A stretch of 64,000 nt of DNA from Microbacterium amylolyticum (GTDB lineage Bacteria; Actinomycetota; Actinomycetes; Actinomycetales; Microbacteriaceae), in contig NZ_CP049253.1 of the NCBI RefSeq assembly GCF_011046975.1, forward strand, positions 2,170,001 to 2,234,000, read 5' to 3'. Position numbers and translations under genes: made by a program. Below the pieces are notes generated by a model. That model was not told the origin of the DNA, ran no database searches, and saw only the letters and a list, made by a program, of their open reading frames with translations. Shown in pieces: positions 16,883-25,914 of this stretch; the stretch's first letter is position 1, and every line of letters starts with the position of its first letter.

Positions 16883-17653
16883 ATGTCATCTGACTCACCA
16901 GATATTCCGGCGCGCCGTCCGCGGCGCTTGCGACGCGCGATCGCGTGGACCGTCGCCGCGATCGCCGCACTTGTTCTCATCGGCGCTGTGTCGATCGTCA
17001 TCTGGAGTCAGGTGGGCGTGATGGCAGCCGAGCCCGCGCCGCTCGACGAGGTCACACAGAATCCTGCGATCGCGTACACCGACACGAGTGCCGCGATCGT
17101 GATGTCGCCTGTCGAGGGCGGATCCGGTGACGGGCTTGTCTTCATTCCCGGCGCGAAGGTTGATGCCGAGGCCTATGCGAGCACGCTGTCCGGGCTGGTC
17201 TCCGAGTCGGGGATGACGGTGGTGATCACCCGCCCATGGCTGAACCTGGCGTTCTTCGACCTGCGCTCGCTGGAGAGCTTCACCGACCGTGCGCCCGATA
17301 TCGACCGCTGGGCCGTTGGCGGACACTCGCTGGGCGGCGTTCGCTCCTGTCAGCTCGCGGCAGATGCCGACGCGCTCGTGCTGTTTGCCTCTTACTGCGC
17401 GGCGGATCTCTCGGCGGCAGATATTCCCGTTCTCAGCATCAGCGGAAGCGAGGACGGCCTCTCCACACCGGAGAAAATCCGGGATGCCGCCTCTCTGCTT
17501 CCGGGTGACGCTGAGTTCGTGGACATCCCCGGCGCCGCGCACGCATCCTTTGGGAACTACGGCGAACAGGCCGGTGACGGCGTCGCAACGGTCGACAGCC
17601 GCCAGGTATCCGCAGACATCACGGCGCTCGTCACGGAACTTTTCGAGCACTAA
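16883..17653 (+). CDS. Membrane-anchored alpha/beta hydrolase
   Basis: 256 residues. A basic N-terminus (ARRPRRLRRAI) precedes one membrane segment (AWTVAAIAALVLIGAVSIV, about 20-45), placing the catalytic domain outside the membrane. The nucleophile elbow GGHSLGG is near residue 145, an Asp is in SGSEDGL and a His in PGAAHASFGNY, completing a Ser-Asp-His triad. It resembles the Abhydrolase_5 dienelactone hydrolase-like group. The substrate is unknown. It stands alone behind a terminator. Confidence 0.85.
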   Translation: MSSDSPDIPARRPRRLRRAIAWTVAAIAALVLIGAVSIVIWSQVGVMAAEPAPLDEVTQNPAIAYTDTSAAIVMSPVEGGSGDGLVFIPGAKVDAEAYASTLSGLVSESGMTVVITRPWLNLAFFDLRSLESFTDRAPDIDRWAVGGHSLGGVRSCQLAADADALVLFASYCAADLSAADIPVLSISGSEDGLSTPEKIRDAASLLPGDAEFVDIPGAAHASFGNYGEQAGDGVATVDSRQVSADITALVTELFEH

Positions 17654-17815
17654 GGGCACACACGGCGAAGCGCAACTGTTTCACAGATCTCGTCACTCGG
17701 TGCCAGTCTTCGGCTACCAATTGTTACCCTGTGATACACCGCGTCTTCACCGTCGAAGCGTGTCAATCATTCGGCGCTGAAAGGCGTCTACATCACCATC
17801 CAGGGAGCACACGCG

Positions 17816-19243
17816 GTGGCGACCGACACCCCATCGAGGCCAGAGAAGCCAGAGAAGAACGAGGTTCCGACCAACATCTTCGGGGCGAAGGAATCCAGCG
17901 AGAACGACCGCTGGTGGCATCTGACGTTTGGCGGCCTCCTCGTCATCGCCCTGATCGGATTCGGCCTGTGGTCGGTCGGATGGGTGTCACCCGAGACCAG
18001 CCGCATTCTCCTCATCACCGCGATCGTGTTTGGCGTCTTCATGGCGTTCAACATCGGCGGAAACGATGTGGCCAACTCCTTTGGCACCTCCGTCGGGTCC
18101 GGCACCCTGACGATGAAACAGGCCCTCATCGTTGCGGCGATTTTCGAGGTCTCTGGCGCGATCCTGGCCGGGGGCGCCGTAACCGACACGGTGCGCAGCA
18201 GCATCGTCGATCTCAGCGTGGTGTCCCAAAGCCCCGAAGACTTCATCTACATCATGATGTCGGCGCTTCTGGGCGCGGCCATCTGGCTCTTCATTGCCAC
18301 ACGCATGGGCTGGCCGGTGTCCACCACCCACTCGATCATCGGCGGCATCGTCGGAGCGGCCGTCTCGATGGGACTCAAGACGGGGCTGGGCGGCCTCGAA
18401 ATGGTCCAGTGGAACAAGATCGGCGAGATCGCGGCCAGCTGGGTTCTTTCCCCCACACTGGGCGGCGTCCTCGCGTTCTGCATTTTCTGGATCATCAAAC
18501 GCTTCGTCCTGAGCCATGACGGCGATTCTGAGGACGGTCACCGTGCCCTGCGCACGATCGTTCCGATCATCGGCGCGATCGCCTCCGTGATCATGGCGGC
18601 GATGCTACTGATGAAGGGCCTGCAGAACCTTCACCTCGAGATGTCGGCGGCCGGAACCGTTGTGCTGCTGATGATGATCGCTGTTGTGTCGTGGATAGCG
18701 GTGTACATCCTCGCGCAGGCGTTGCGCAAGAAGAAGTTCCCGAAGGCCTCGTTCACGCTGTTCGCCTGGATGCAGGTGTTCACCGCGTGTGCTTTTGCGT
18801 TCAGCCACGGAGCGAACGACATCGCAAACGCGGTCGGCCCCTTCGCCGCCGTTCTCGACGTCATGCGCACCGGCTCGGTCAACAGCCAGGCCGTCGTGCC
18901 ACTGCCGATTCTGATTACTTTCGGTGCGGCCCTCCTGGCCGGCCTGTGGTTTATCGGCCGGCGCGTGGTCACAACGGTGGGCAAGAAGATCACCGAGATT
19001 CACCCCGCCAGCGGTTTCGCTGCCGAGCTGTCTGCCGCATCGGTCGTCATGCTCGCATCGATGCTGGGTCTGCCGGTCTCGAGCACGCACATCCTCATCG
19101 GTGCCGTTCTCGGCGTCGGTCTTGTCAACCGGGCCGCTAACTGGGGCCTGATGAAGCCGATCGGACTGGCGTGGCTCATCACCCTGCCGGCATCCGCCGG
19201 AATTGGCGCCATCGGCTACTTGGTGTTGAGCGCGATCTTCTAG
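17816..19243 (+). CDS. Inorganic phosphate transporter, PiT family
   Basis: 475 residues, GTG start preceded by AGGGAG. About 10-12 membrane helices carry the duplicated PiT signature: first FNIGGNDVANSFGTSVGSG, second FSHGANDIANAVGPFAAV. WPVSTTHSIIGGIVG and LPVSSTHILIGAVLG are the paired later motifs. PiT proteins are low-affinity proton- or metal-phosphate symporters. The hydrophilic N-terminal extension (PSRPEKPEKNEVPTN) is common in actinobacteria. With the Na/Pi and PstS genes fused into a relic at 5928-7079, this is the only intact phosphate importer in the window. Confidence 0.95.
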   Translation: MATDTPSRPEKPEKNEVPTNIFGAKESSENDRWWHLTFGGLLVIALIGFGLWSVGWVSPETSRILLITAIVFGVFMAFNIGGNDVANSFGTSVGSGTLTMKQALIVAAIFEVSGAILAGGAVTDTVRSSIVDLSVVSQSPEDFIYIMMSALLGAAIWLFIATRMGWPVSTTHSIIGGIVGAAVSMGLKTGLGGLEMVQWNKIGEIAASWVLSPTLGGVLAFCIFWIIKRFVLSHDGDSEDGHRALRTIVPIIGAIASVIMAAMLLMKGLQNLHLEMSAAGTVVLLMMIAVVSWIAVYILAQALRKKKFPKASFTLFAWMQVFTACAFAFSHGANDIANAVGPFAAVLDVMRTGSVNSQAVVPLPILITFGAALLAGLWFIGRRVVTTVGKKITEIHPASGFAAELSAASVVMLASMLGLPVSSTHILIGAVLGVGLVNRAANWGLMKPIGLAWLITLPASAGIGAIGYLVLSAIF

Positions 19244-19304
19244 GCCGGGGCTGTCCTTCGTGGGGGCAGAGCGCGCCATGAGACCGGCGAGTACCGTTGA
19301 TCAC

Positions 19305-20141
19305 ATGGCGATCGAGATTCCGAGGATCACACTCAACGACGACCAGCCCTTTGCAGAGGTCGGTCTCGGCACGTACAAGCTCACGGGCGATGAGGGCATC
19401 GACGCCCTGGTCGCGGGAATCGAGAACGGGTACCGCGTGCTCGACACAGCCGTGAACTACGGCAACGAGCGCGAGGTGGGCGAGGCGGTCCGGCGATCGA
19501 ACGTTGATCGTGACGAGATCATCGTCACCACGAAGATTCCCGGCCGCCATCACGGTTATCTTGAGGCGATCGCTTCGGGACGTGAGTCGCTCGAAACGCT
19601 CGGACTCGACCGGATCGACCTGTTGCTCATTCACTGGCCCAACCCCAGCGTCGACAAGTATGTCGAGACGTTCCAGGGCATGATCGGGCTGCGGGACGAG
19701 GATGTTGTGCGCTCGATCGGTGTGTCCAACTTCACGGAGCAGATGCTGGAGCGCCTTATGGGCGAGACGGGCGTTGTCCCGGCCGTGAACCAGGTCGAGA
19801 TGCATCCGTACTTCCCACAGACCGCTCTGCGGGCTTTTCACGCACAGCACGGCATCCGGACAGAGAGCTGGAGTCCGCTTGCGCGCCGAAGCGAACTCCT
19901 GGCGGAACCCGTTCTGGCGGACATCGCTGCTGCCCACGGGGTGTCTCCCACCCAGGTCGTCGTTCGCTGGCACGTGCAGTTGGGGTCGACCGCGATCCCG
20001 AAGTCGGCTGACCCCGAGCGTCAGCGTGAGAACGCTGATGTGTTCGGATTCGAGCTGACGGACGATGAGGTCGCGCGTGTGTCGTCGCTCGAGCGTGGGC
20101 GACTGTGGGAAGGCGATCCGAACCATCACGAAGAGATGTAG
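19305..20141 (+). CDS. Aldo/keto reductase (AKR5-like)
   Basis: 278 residues from the ATG at 19305. The catalytic tetrad can be placed at D47 and Y52 (in VLDTAVNYGNE), K77 (in TTKIPG) and H110 (in LLIHWPNP). GVSNFTEQMLERL and WSPLARRSELL are typical barrel motifs, and IPKSADPERQREN binds NADPH phosphate. It resembles 2,5-diketo-D-gluconate reductases; the carbonyl substrate is not evident. It is cytosolic and monocistronic. A merR relic with a palindromic promoter follows. Confidence 0.93.
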   Translation: MAIEIPRITLNDDQPFAEVGLGTYKLTGDEGIDALVAGIENGYRVLDTAVNYGNEREVGEAVRRSNVDRDEIIVTTKIPGRHHGYLEAIASGRESLETLGLDRIDLLLIHWPNPSVDKYVETFQGMIGLRDEDVVRSIGVSNFTEQMLERLMGETGVVPAVNQVEMHPYFPQTALRAFHAQHGIRTESWSPLARRSELLAEPVLADIAAAHGVSPTQVVVRWHVQLGSTAIPKSADPERQRENADVFGFELTDDEVARVSSLERGRLWEGDPNHHEEM

Positions 20142-20165
20142 CGCGATTCCGTCGCTCGCTTGACC

Positions 20166-20180
20166 TTGACGTTATGTCAA
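20166..20180 (+). promoter_or_regulatory. MerR-type autoregulatory operator relic
   Basis: TTGACGTTATGTCAA is an inverted repeat (TTGAC, 5 bp, GTCAA) 18 bp before the merR relic start. Its placement over a TTGACC...TATCGT-like promoter fits MerR-family operators. Confidence 0.45.
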
Positions 20181-20197
20181 CCTCTATCGTCGGTGAC

Positions 20198-20455
20198 ATG
20201 AACGACGAATGGTCGATCCAGGAGGTCGCGTAGCTCGCGGGAACCACGAGTCGCACGCTGCGTCACTACGACGACATCGGGCATCTTGTTCCGTCACGCA
20301 TCGCGTCAAACGGTTACCGGCACTACGACCAGGCCACCCCTGTGCGTTTGCAGCGCAATCTGCTGCTGCGCGAGCTGGGGCTTGGGCTTGCGCAGATCGC
20401 GGAAACGTTGTGGGGCGAGGCCTCGGAGATCCGCGCCCTCGACGCGCACCTGTAG
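20198..20455 (+). pseudogene. MerR-family regulator pseudogene (amber codon, C-terminal truncation)
   Basis: Read through, the frame gives MNDEWSIQEVA, a stop, then LAGTTSRTLRHYDDIGHLVP and NGYRHYD, ending after about 85 codons. This is the DNA-binding half of a TipA-like MerR regulator. The TAG at 20231-20233 sits where Arg or Gln is expected (EVAxLAGTTSRT), consistent with a CAG to TAG transition. The second stop at 20453 removes the coiled coil and effector domain. A strong hairpin follows immediately. Too short for automated gene calling and certainly non-functional as a full regulator. Confidence 0.85.
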
Positions 20456-20456
20456 C

Positions 20457-20493
20457 GCTGAGTGTTCGGCGGCGGCCCCGCCGAACACTCAGC
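20457..20493. terminator. Strong hairpin terminator after the merR relic
   Basis: A perfect 16-bp stem, GCTGAGTGTTCGGCGG (20457-20472) with CCGCCGAACACTCAGC (20478-20493), and a 5-nt loop. It insulates the next gene. Confidence 0.85.
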
Positions 20494-20522
20494 CACCCCT
20501 CCGCGAGAATGGCGGGGTGGGC

Positions 20523-21314
20523 GTGAAAAAGGGCATCGGCATTGCGGCGGGGGCCATCGCCCTGCTCGGCGGTGTCGGAGCGCTCGGCGTGATCGGCGTT
20601 TTCGCCCTGGTGAACGCGTTTCCCACCCCTGATGATCTCGCAGGTCCCAGGGACGACGGATCCTGGCCATGGTCGCCGTCCGATCCCGTACCGCGCGCGG
20701 AATACGCCACCCCCATTCATGCCCCGCGCGGCGAAAGCGCCGACGGATTTCTCGGGCTTCCCGACCCGGAGTGGGTGACGCAGACCGCTCTAGCGACGGG
20801 CATTCCCGAGCGTGCCCTCGCGGCGTACGCGGCCGCCGATATCCGTGCAATCGATGAGTACGGCTGCGCCGTCGGCTGGAACACACTGGCAGGGATCGGA
20901 TGGGTCGAGAGTTACCACGGAACGATCTTCGGCGGGCAGGTGGACGCCGACGGGGTCGCCCGCCCCGCGATCATCGGAATTCCGCTGAATGGCACGAATA
21001 ACACGATGGCGATTCCTGACACCGACGGCGGCCTCTTCGACGGCGATACCGAGTGGGACCGTGCCGTCGGGCCGATGCAGTTCATCCCCGAAACGTGGCG
21101 GCGGTGGGCGGTAAACGCGTCGGAGGGCGTCGAGACCTCTCCGCACAGCATCGATGACGCGGCGATCACGGCGGCACGCTATCTCTGTCGCCTCGATGGT
21201 TCACTGGAGTCAGAGGGAACCTGGATTCGGGCGATCCGTTCCTACAACGATCTCTATGACTATCAGACGCGCGTTGCGCAGGCGGCTGAGCGCTATGCGG
21301 ATGCCGCGCGCTGA
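20523..21314 (+). CDS. Membrane-anchored lytic murein transglycosylase
   Basis: 263 residues from the GTG at 20523 (a GTG at 20517 is equally possible). An N-terminal hydrophobic anchor, IGIAAGAIALLGGVGALGVI, precedes a Pro-rich linker. The catalytic domain has E129 in AGIGWVESYHG as probable general acid, then DRAVGPMQFIPETWRRWA and a closing AARYLCR, the pattern of SLT-like transglycosylase domains. It cleaves peptidoglycan glycan strands outside the membrane. Its 3' end overlaps the convergent membrane protein gene by 22 bp. Confidence 0.88.
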   Translation: MKKGIGIAAGAIALLGGVGALGVIGVFALVNAFPTPDDLAGPRDDGSWPWSPSDPVPRAEYATPIHAPRGESADGFLGLPDPEWVTQTALATGIPERALAAYAAADIRAIDEYGCAVGWNTLAGIGWVESYHGTIFGGQVDADGVARPAIIGIPLNGTNNTMAIPDTDGGLFDGDTEWDRAVGPMQFIPETWRRWAVNASEGVETSPHSIDDAAITAARYLCRLDGSLESEGTWIRAIRSYNDLYDYQTRVAQAAERYADAAR

Positions 21315-21784
21315 GGCTTTGGGAACGCGCGCTTCATCGGCGCTGAGATCATCACGAACTGAATGATGATCAGTACCGCGGCGAAGGCGATTTGCTCGCC
21401 GACAACCCACCAGGGGAACGCGCCGGGGATGAGCGCCAAGGCGATCGCGACGAACGGGAATACGCGGCTGAACAGCAGCAGACGCTGGAAGGCCCAGTAC
21501 CAGCCGATCGATGCGCGCCACAGGAAGTAGAACAGGCTGACGGAGATCGCGAACAGCACGCCGACGCGCAACCAGACGAGCAGGGGCGGAGGGGCGCCTT
21601 GGAGCGTGAGAACGCCGACGGTGGCCACGGTGATCCCCCCGAGAACCGTGCACACGACGAGGAGCCAGAACACGGTCCACAGTGGCGCGGCCGCTCCCGG
21701 TGAGGCTGCTCCCGGCACCTGGGCGTCACGGTAACGACCACCGGCGAGACGATCGACTCGGCGGAGCAGGGGTTCGAGACGCAC
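21293..21784 (-). CDS. Hypothetical membrane protein
   Basis: 163 residues with four hydrophobic segments: TVFWLLVVCTVLGGITVATVG, LVWLRVGVLFAISVSLFYFLW, VFPFVAIALALIPGAF and IAFAAVLIIIQFVMI. The N-terminus is basic and cytoplasmic (RLEPLLRRVDRLAGGRYRD). No catalytic motif is recognised. Codon bias supports a real gene. It ends inside the convergent transglycosylase gene. Confidence 0.75.
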   Translation of the reverse strand: MRLEPLLRRVDRLAGGRYRDAQVPGAASPGAAAPLWTVFWLLVVCTVLGGITVATVGVLTLQGAPPPLLVWLRVGVLFAISVSLFYFLWRASIGWYWAFQRLLLFSRVFPFVAIALALIPGAFPWWVVGEQIAFAAVLIIIQFVMISAPMKRAFPKPQRAASA

Positions 21785-21859
21785 GGGTGCCAGCCTAGTG
21801 TCCCGCGGCCTGGGAAGATCCAGGCGGCGCGGGCGCGCGAGAGGGCGACCCCACGAGCC

Positions 21860-22615
21860 TTATCCCGGCAACAGGGCGAGCGCCGCCGCGGCGAGGCCCC
21901 AGATCGCGTACAGCGTCAGCAGCGTGGTCAGGAGCCATTCGCGCCACGATCCCGCGTTGCCAAGAAGGGGTAGAGCGAAGGAGCCGCGGCGCGGCCACAG
22001 GCGTTTGATGAGCATCGTGCGTCGAAACACGACGGGGCGCTTCAGCATGATCGGCCAGAGCCACGGCACGCCGCCGGTGGTGAGGGTGTCGCCGATCAGG
22101 TGGACAACGTAGCCGATGCCGATGCACGCCGGAAGCCACGCGAACTCATCGGGAAACCACCACATGAGTCCCGCCGCGGCGGCGATGCCGATGATCCAGG
22201 AGAGCACCCAGCTGCGCGCGATTCGCAGACATTTCGTCCCGACAGCGATGCACACGGCGGCGCCGATCGCGGGCCCGATCGCAAGGGGGCGATCCCACCC
22301 GTCCGGTGTCCAGGAGGCCAGGGAGAGAACCACAGCGGCGAGGAGAATGCAGATGGTCGCGACCAGCGAGTGCATTCCCTTTCGGTGTCCGCCCGTGAGA
22401 CCGCTCGCGACGCCAGAGATCACGCGTCCGCCGGGGAGGGCGGACGCAACGGTGGACGATGGGTGGTCGATGTCCGGCAGCAGAGCGGCTCCGGCGCACA
22501 CAGCGGCGCCCGTGAGCACGCCGAGGGGATCAAGAGGAGCGAGGCCGAAGCCGGGAACCGTCGTCGTTACGGCCACCCATGCGGCGGCGCCGGACACGGC
22601 GTGCGAATAACCCAT
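21860..22615 (-). CDS. YdjM-like membrane-associated metal-dependent hydrolase
   Basis: 251 residues. MGYSHAVSGAAAWVAV carries the first conserved His, LLPDIDHPSS the metal-binding D-x-D-H, HRKGMHSLVA a second His pair, and VVHLIGDTLTTGG the final H-x-x-x-D, matching the YdjM/LexA-binding family. Several hydrophobic segments lie between. In E. coli the relative is SOS-regulated; its biochemical role is unsettled. The ATG at 22615 is preferred over a GTG three bases upstream. It lies 15 bp after the NRDE gene on the same strand, so the two may be cotranscribed. Confidence 0.85.
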   Translation of the reverse strand: MGYSHAVSGAAAWVAVTTTVPGFGLAPLDPLGVLTGAAVCAGAALLPDIDHPSSTVASALPGGRVISGVASGLTGGHRKGMHSLVATICILLAAVVLSLASWTPDGWDRPLAIGPAIGAAVCIAVGTKCLRIARSWVLSWIIGIAAAAGLMWWFPDEFAWLPACIGIGYVVHLIGDTLTTGGVPWLWPIMLKRPVVFRRTMLIKRLWPRRGSFALPLLGNAGSWREWLLTTLLTLYAIWGLAAAALALLPG

Positions 22616-22630
22616 CACAGAGTGATGTCA

Positions 22631-23344
22631 TCACGTGAAGTCGAGAGGATCCCATGCGCCGGGGACGCGGAGCTCGGCGTAGCGGGTGTCAACCCGGTCT
22701 GCGCGGATGTCGGCCACGCACGCGAGGGTCGACAGGGTGGGTATGCCGAAGGGGCGGTTATCGCGGATGATCGCTCTGTCGTCCGTTGGCCGGGTCGTTG
22801 TTGTGCGCGCGAGCACCTCGGTCCAAGGGAGGAACCAGTCCGGGCCATCTCCGAGCGCGGCGTCGCGGAACTCGGCAAGCCATGCGGTGATCCGCGCCGT
22901 GCGCGGATCGTCGAGATCATCGTGCGCGATCATGTGGGTGCCCGGGGCGATCGGGGTGCGGGAGAGCGTCTCGCCATCCCAGGTGGTTAGCGTGGCGGCG
23001 CCATCAGCGACGCTGACCAGATTGAAGCCCCGTGTGTGAGGAACCCGGGGCAGGTCGCGGCCAGCAACAGCCTCCAACGGCAGGCTTCCGCGAGACAGGA
23101 TGTTCGCGGCGGGAAGCCGCGGTTCGCCGGGACGATTGAGCAGAACCGCCAACCTTCCGCTGCCGGAGTGCGTGGCCAACCAGGCTCCTCCCGCCCGGCG
23201 ATCCTGTACGCCCGTCACCCCGGGAAGGTCCTGCCACCAGGGGCCCAGAGGGTTCCACGGACGAGCGGGGTCTTCGTCGCGCACGGCGAGCAGGCGGATC
23301 GCGTCGCCATGGCGATCGGGGACACGAAGAATGACGGTGCACAT
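22631..23344 (-). CDS. NRDE-family protein
   Basis: 237 residues starting MCTVILRVPD; the ATG at 23344 was chosen because it places Cys at position 2, the presumed N-terminal nucleophile of this Ntn-hydrolase-like family. The family motif N/VRDE appears as AVRDEDPARPW, followed by GGAWLATH and NRPGEP. Homologues are known as transport and Golgi organisation 2-like in eukaryotes; the bacterial function is unknown. Divergent from coaBC with 37 bp between starts. Confidence 0.85.
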   Translation of the reverse strand: MCTVILRVPDRHGDAIRLLAVRDEDPARPWNPLGPWWQDLPGVTGVQDRRAGGAWLATHSGSGRLAVLLNRPGEPRLPAANILSRGSLPLEAVAGRDLPRVPHTRGFNLVSVADGAATLTTWDGETLSRTPIAPGTHMIAHDDLDDPRTARITAWLAEFRDAALGDGPDWFLPWTEVLARTTTTRPTDDRAIIRDNRPFGIPTLSTLACVADIRADRVDTRYAELRVPGAWDPLDFT

Positions 23345-23381
23345 CGCTCCCAGCCTACGGCTGTCCTGCAAGGATGGAGTC

Positions 23382-24605
23382 ATGTTCGTTGTGGTGGGTG
23401 TGACCGGCGGGATCGCCGCCTATAAGTCCGTTCAGCTCGTGCGCCTCCTGGTCAAGGACGGGCACGATGTGCACGTCGTGCCAACAGACGACGCCCTGCG
23501 GTTTGTTGGCCTTCCCACGTGGGAAGCGATCAGCCGGAACCCGGTAACAACGAGCGTCCATGATGATGTTGCGAGCGTGCGGCATGTGTCTCTTGGACAG
23601 CGCGCCGATCTTGTGGTGATTGCGCCCGCTACGGCCAACACGATGGCGAAAATGGCGGCGGGAATCGCGGAGGATCTGCTCGGCACCACGCTGCTCGCCA
23701 CCCGGGCGCCGGTTCTCATCGCTCCCGCGATGCACACCGAGATGTGGCAACATCCCGCTACACAGGCCAATGTCGAAACGCTGATCTCGCGCGGTGTGCA
23801 CATGATCGGCCCCGTGTCGGGTGAACTGACGGGAGGCGATAGCGGCCAGGGGCGCATGGCGGAGCCTGAGCTCATCCATGAGTCCGTCACGCGTGAGCTG
23901 CTGCGCGGAACGGGGGAGGCGATCGGCCAGCACTGGCTCGTGTCCGCCGGAGGGACGCGCGAGCCCCTTGACCCCGTTCGCTTCATCGGCAACCGGTCCA
24001 GCGGCAAGCAGGGAGTAGAGGTGGCGCTCGCCGCAGCGCGGCATGGCGCCAATGTGACCCTGCTGGCGGCCAACATTTCTCAACAGATTCTTGCTCCCGC
24101 GCAACGAGACCCGCGGATCCGCATTGTCGAGACGCCCTCGGCGGAGGACCTTGAGCACGCCGTCCGCGAATACGGTCCGGATGCGGGCGTTATCGTGATG
24201 GCCGCTGCTGTTGCCGACTACCGGACGCCGCAGAAGTCTGCCACCAAGATCACCAAGGAATCAGCCGACGCACCCGTTCTGCGTCTGGAGCTGGTCGAAA
24301 CACCAGACATTCTGGCCGGTCTTGTCGAGCGCCGCTCAGCGGGTCAGACGCTCGTGGGCTTCGCCGCGGAGACGCCCTCTGAGGGTGAGACCCTCGTGCA
24401 ACGTGCGGTCGCGAAACGTCGCCGCAAGGGCGCCGATCTGCTGGCGGCGAATGAGGTCGGGTGGAGCCGCGGTTTTGAGCAGGACGACAACCACCTGATC
24501 GTGATCGACGTCGATGACGAGGTCGTGGCTGATGTCGCCGGGACGAAGCGCGAAACGGCAGACGCGCTCGTTGCCGTTATTCTCGGGCACATCAGCGCAC
24601 CCTGA
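23382..24605 (+). CDS. coaBC: Bifunctional phosphopantothenoylcysteine decarboxylase/synthase
   Basis: 407 residues. CoaBC makes 4'-phosphopantetheine from 4'-phosphopantothenate, cysteine and CTP in coenzyme A synthesis. The N-terminal flavin domain shows GVTGGIAAYK, PATANTMAKMAAGIAEDLL and APAMHTEMWQHPATQAN. The C-terminal synthase domain shows SAGGTREPLDPVRFIGNRSS, MAAAVADYR and KITKESADAP. The length is normal for the fused enzyme. The ATG at 23382 is the only start giving the conserved N-terminus. Confidence 0.96.
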   Translation: MFVVVGVTGGIAAYKSVQLVRLLVKDGHDVHVVPTDDALRFVGLPTWEAISRNPVTTSVHDDVASVRHVSLGQRADLVVIAPATANTMAKMAAGIAEDLLGTTLLATRAPVLIAPAMHTEMWQHPATQANVETLISRGVHMIGPVSGELTGGDSGQGRMAEPELIHESVTRELLRGTGEAIGQHWLVSAGGTREPLDPVRFIGNRSSGKQGVEVALAAARHGANVTLLAANISQQILAPAQRDPRIRIVETPSAEDLEHAVREYGPDAGVIVMAAAVADYRTPQKSATKITKESADAPVLRLELVETPDILAGLVERRSAGQTLVGFAAETPSEGETLVQRAVAKRRRKGADLLAANEVGWSRGFEQDDNHLIVIDVDDEVVADVAGTKRETADALVAVILGHISAP

Positions 24606-24701
24606 TTCGGGGCGCTCTTCGCCCCGGTCCGGGCGGAAAACACGCGGAAACGGCGAAGTGCCGTGCGCGGCAAACGAGGTCGGCCAGGTGGACGAAGCGA
24701 G

Positions 24702-24720
24702 GAAAGTTAGGCTAACCTAC
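24702..24720 (+). promoter_or_regulatory. DtxR/IdeR-like iron box 1 (siderophore operon)
   Basis: GAAAGTTAGGCTAACCTAC holds the core TTAGGCTAACCTA and matches about 14 of 19 consensus positions. It is centred 30 bp before a second box. Confidence 0.75.
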
Positions 24721-24731
24721 CCAAAGCCGGG

Positions 24732-24750
24732 TGAGGTTCGCCTTACCTAC
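24732..24750 (+). promoter_or_regulatory. DtxR/IdeR-like iron box 2 (siderophore operon)
   Basis: TGAGGTTCGCCTTACCTAC matches the DtxR consensus at about 15 of 19 positions. The pair of boxes, 93 bp before the binding-protein start, suggests tight iron repression. Confidence 0.75.
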
Positions 24751-24842
24751 CCATGACGGAGTGGGGCGTCATCATCCGGACCCCCTATACCGATGAGCGC
24801 GCGCCGAAACGTGCGCCCTCAGTCATGTCGAGGAGCCCCTCT

Positions 24843-25880
24843 ATGCCCACGATCCGTCCGCTCTCCGCACTGTCGCTCATCGCGGCGTCCACTCTCGTCT
24901 TGGCGGGGTGTTCGTCCTCGGCTGCGGACGGCGACGCTTCGGCCGAGTCGGGTGCTGCTGGTGATGCCACCCAGACGGAGGAGACGGTGTCGTTCACGTT
25001 CGATGCCGCTGTTGGCGACCCGGACGACCCCGACTTCGAGGAAAAGACGGTCGAGGTTCCCAAGAACCCCGAGAACGTTGTCATCTTCGACATGGCCTCC
25101 CTCGACACCTGGGGCAACCTGGGCGGCGAGGCCGCCGGAGCGCCGCTCGACAGCGTCCCGGACTACCTCAGCGACTACCTCGTCGACGACGCCATCAACG
25201 CGGGAACGCTGTTCGAGGCAGATCTGCTGGCAATCGAGGCGATTCAGCCCGACCTCATCATCATCGCCGGACGTTCCTCGACGCAGTACGAGGCGCTCAC
25301 GCAGATCACCCCGAACGTCATCGACCTGACGGCGAACGGACCCTTTGAGGATCAGCTCGAACGCAGCGTGACGCTCTTCGGCGAGATTCTTGGCCAGGAG
25401 GACGCGGCCGCGGAAGCGCTCGCTGAGCTGCAGGGCGGCATCGCCGAGGCACGCGAGGCGACCGAGGGCATCGGAACGGGCCTGGCGATCATGACCGCTG
25501 GTGACAGCATCACGGCGCTCGCCCCCTCTAGCGGCGACTTCTCCGGCCCTGTTCTGCGCGGCGGGCTAGTCTACGACGTCTTCGGCGTTGAGCCCGTTCA
25601 CGCCGACATTCGCTCGGCGACGCACGGTGAGCCGGTGTCGTTCGAGTTCCTCCTGGAGCAGGACCCCGACTATCTCTTCGTGCTTGACCGCAACGCCGTA
25701 GCCGGCAGCGACGGCGACGCGATGGCTGATGTCGTTCTCGACAACGAGATCGTGCACCAGACGACGGCATGGAAGAACGACCAGATCGTGTCCCTCGACC
25801 CGGCCGCGTGGTACATCGTGTTCGGCGGCATCGAGACGACGCAGATCATGATCGACGACATCCTGTCGATCACCTCCTAA
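24843..25880 (+). CDS. Siderophore ABC transporter substrate-binding lipoprotein
   Basis: 345 residues from the ATG at 24843, with GAGGAG 8 nt upstream. Lipobox LVLAGCSSS gives lipidation near Cys22. The mature protein resembles FatB/CeuE/YclQ catecholate-siderophore receptors: ENVVIFDMASLDTWG, PDLIIIAGRSSTQYEAL and the C-terminal TTAWKNDQIVSLDPAAWYI are typical. It delivers ferric siderophore to the two permeases encoded downstream. Iron boxes lie in front of it. Confidence 0.92.
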   Translation: MPTIRPLSALSLIAASTLVLAGCSSSAADGDASAESGAAGDATQTEETVSFTFDAAVGDPDDPDFEEKTVEVPKNPENVVIFDMASLDTWGNLGGEAAGAPLDSVPDYLSDYLVDDAINAGTLFEADLLAIEAIQPDLIIIAGRSSTQYEALTQITPNVIDLTANGPFEDQLERSVTLFGEILGQEDAAAEALAELQGGIAEAREATEGIGTGLAIMTAGDSITALAPSSGDFSGPVLRGGLVYDVFGVEPVHADIRSATHGEPVSFEFLLEQDPDYLFVLDRNAVAGSDGDAMADVVLDNEIVHQTTAWKNDQIVSLDPAAWYIVFGGIETTQIMIDDILSITS

Positions 25881-25914
25881 CCGCCGCGATCTCTTCCCTC
25901 ATGCGGGTTGTTGT

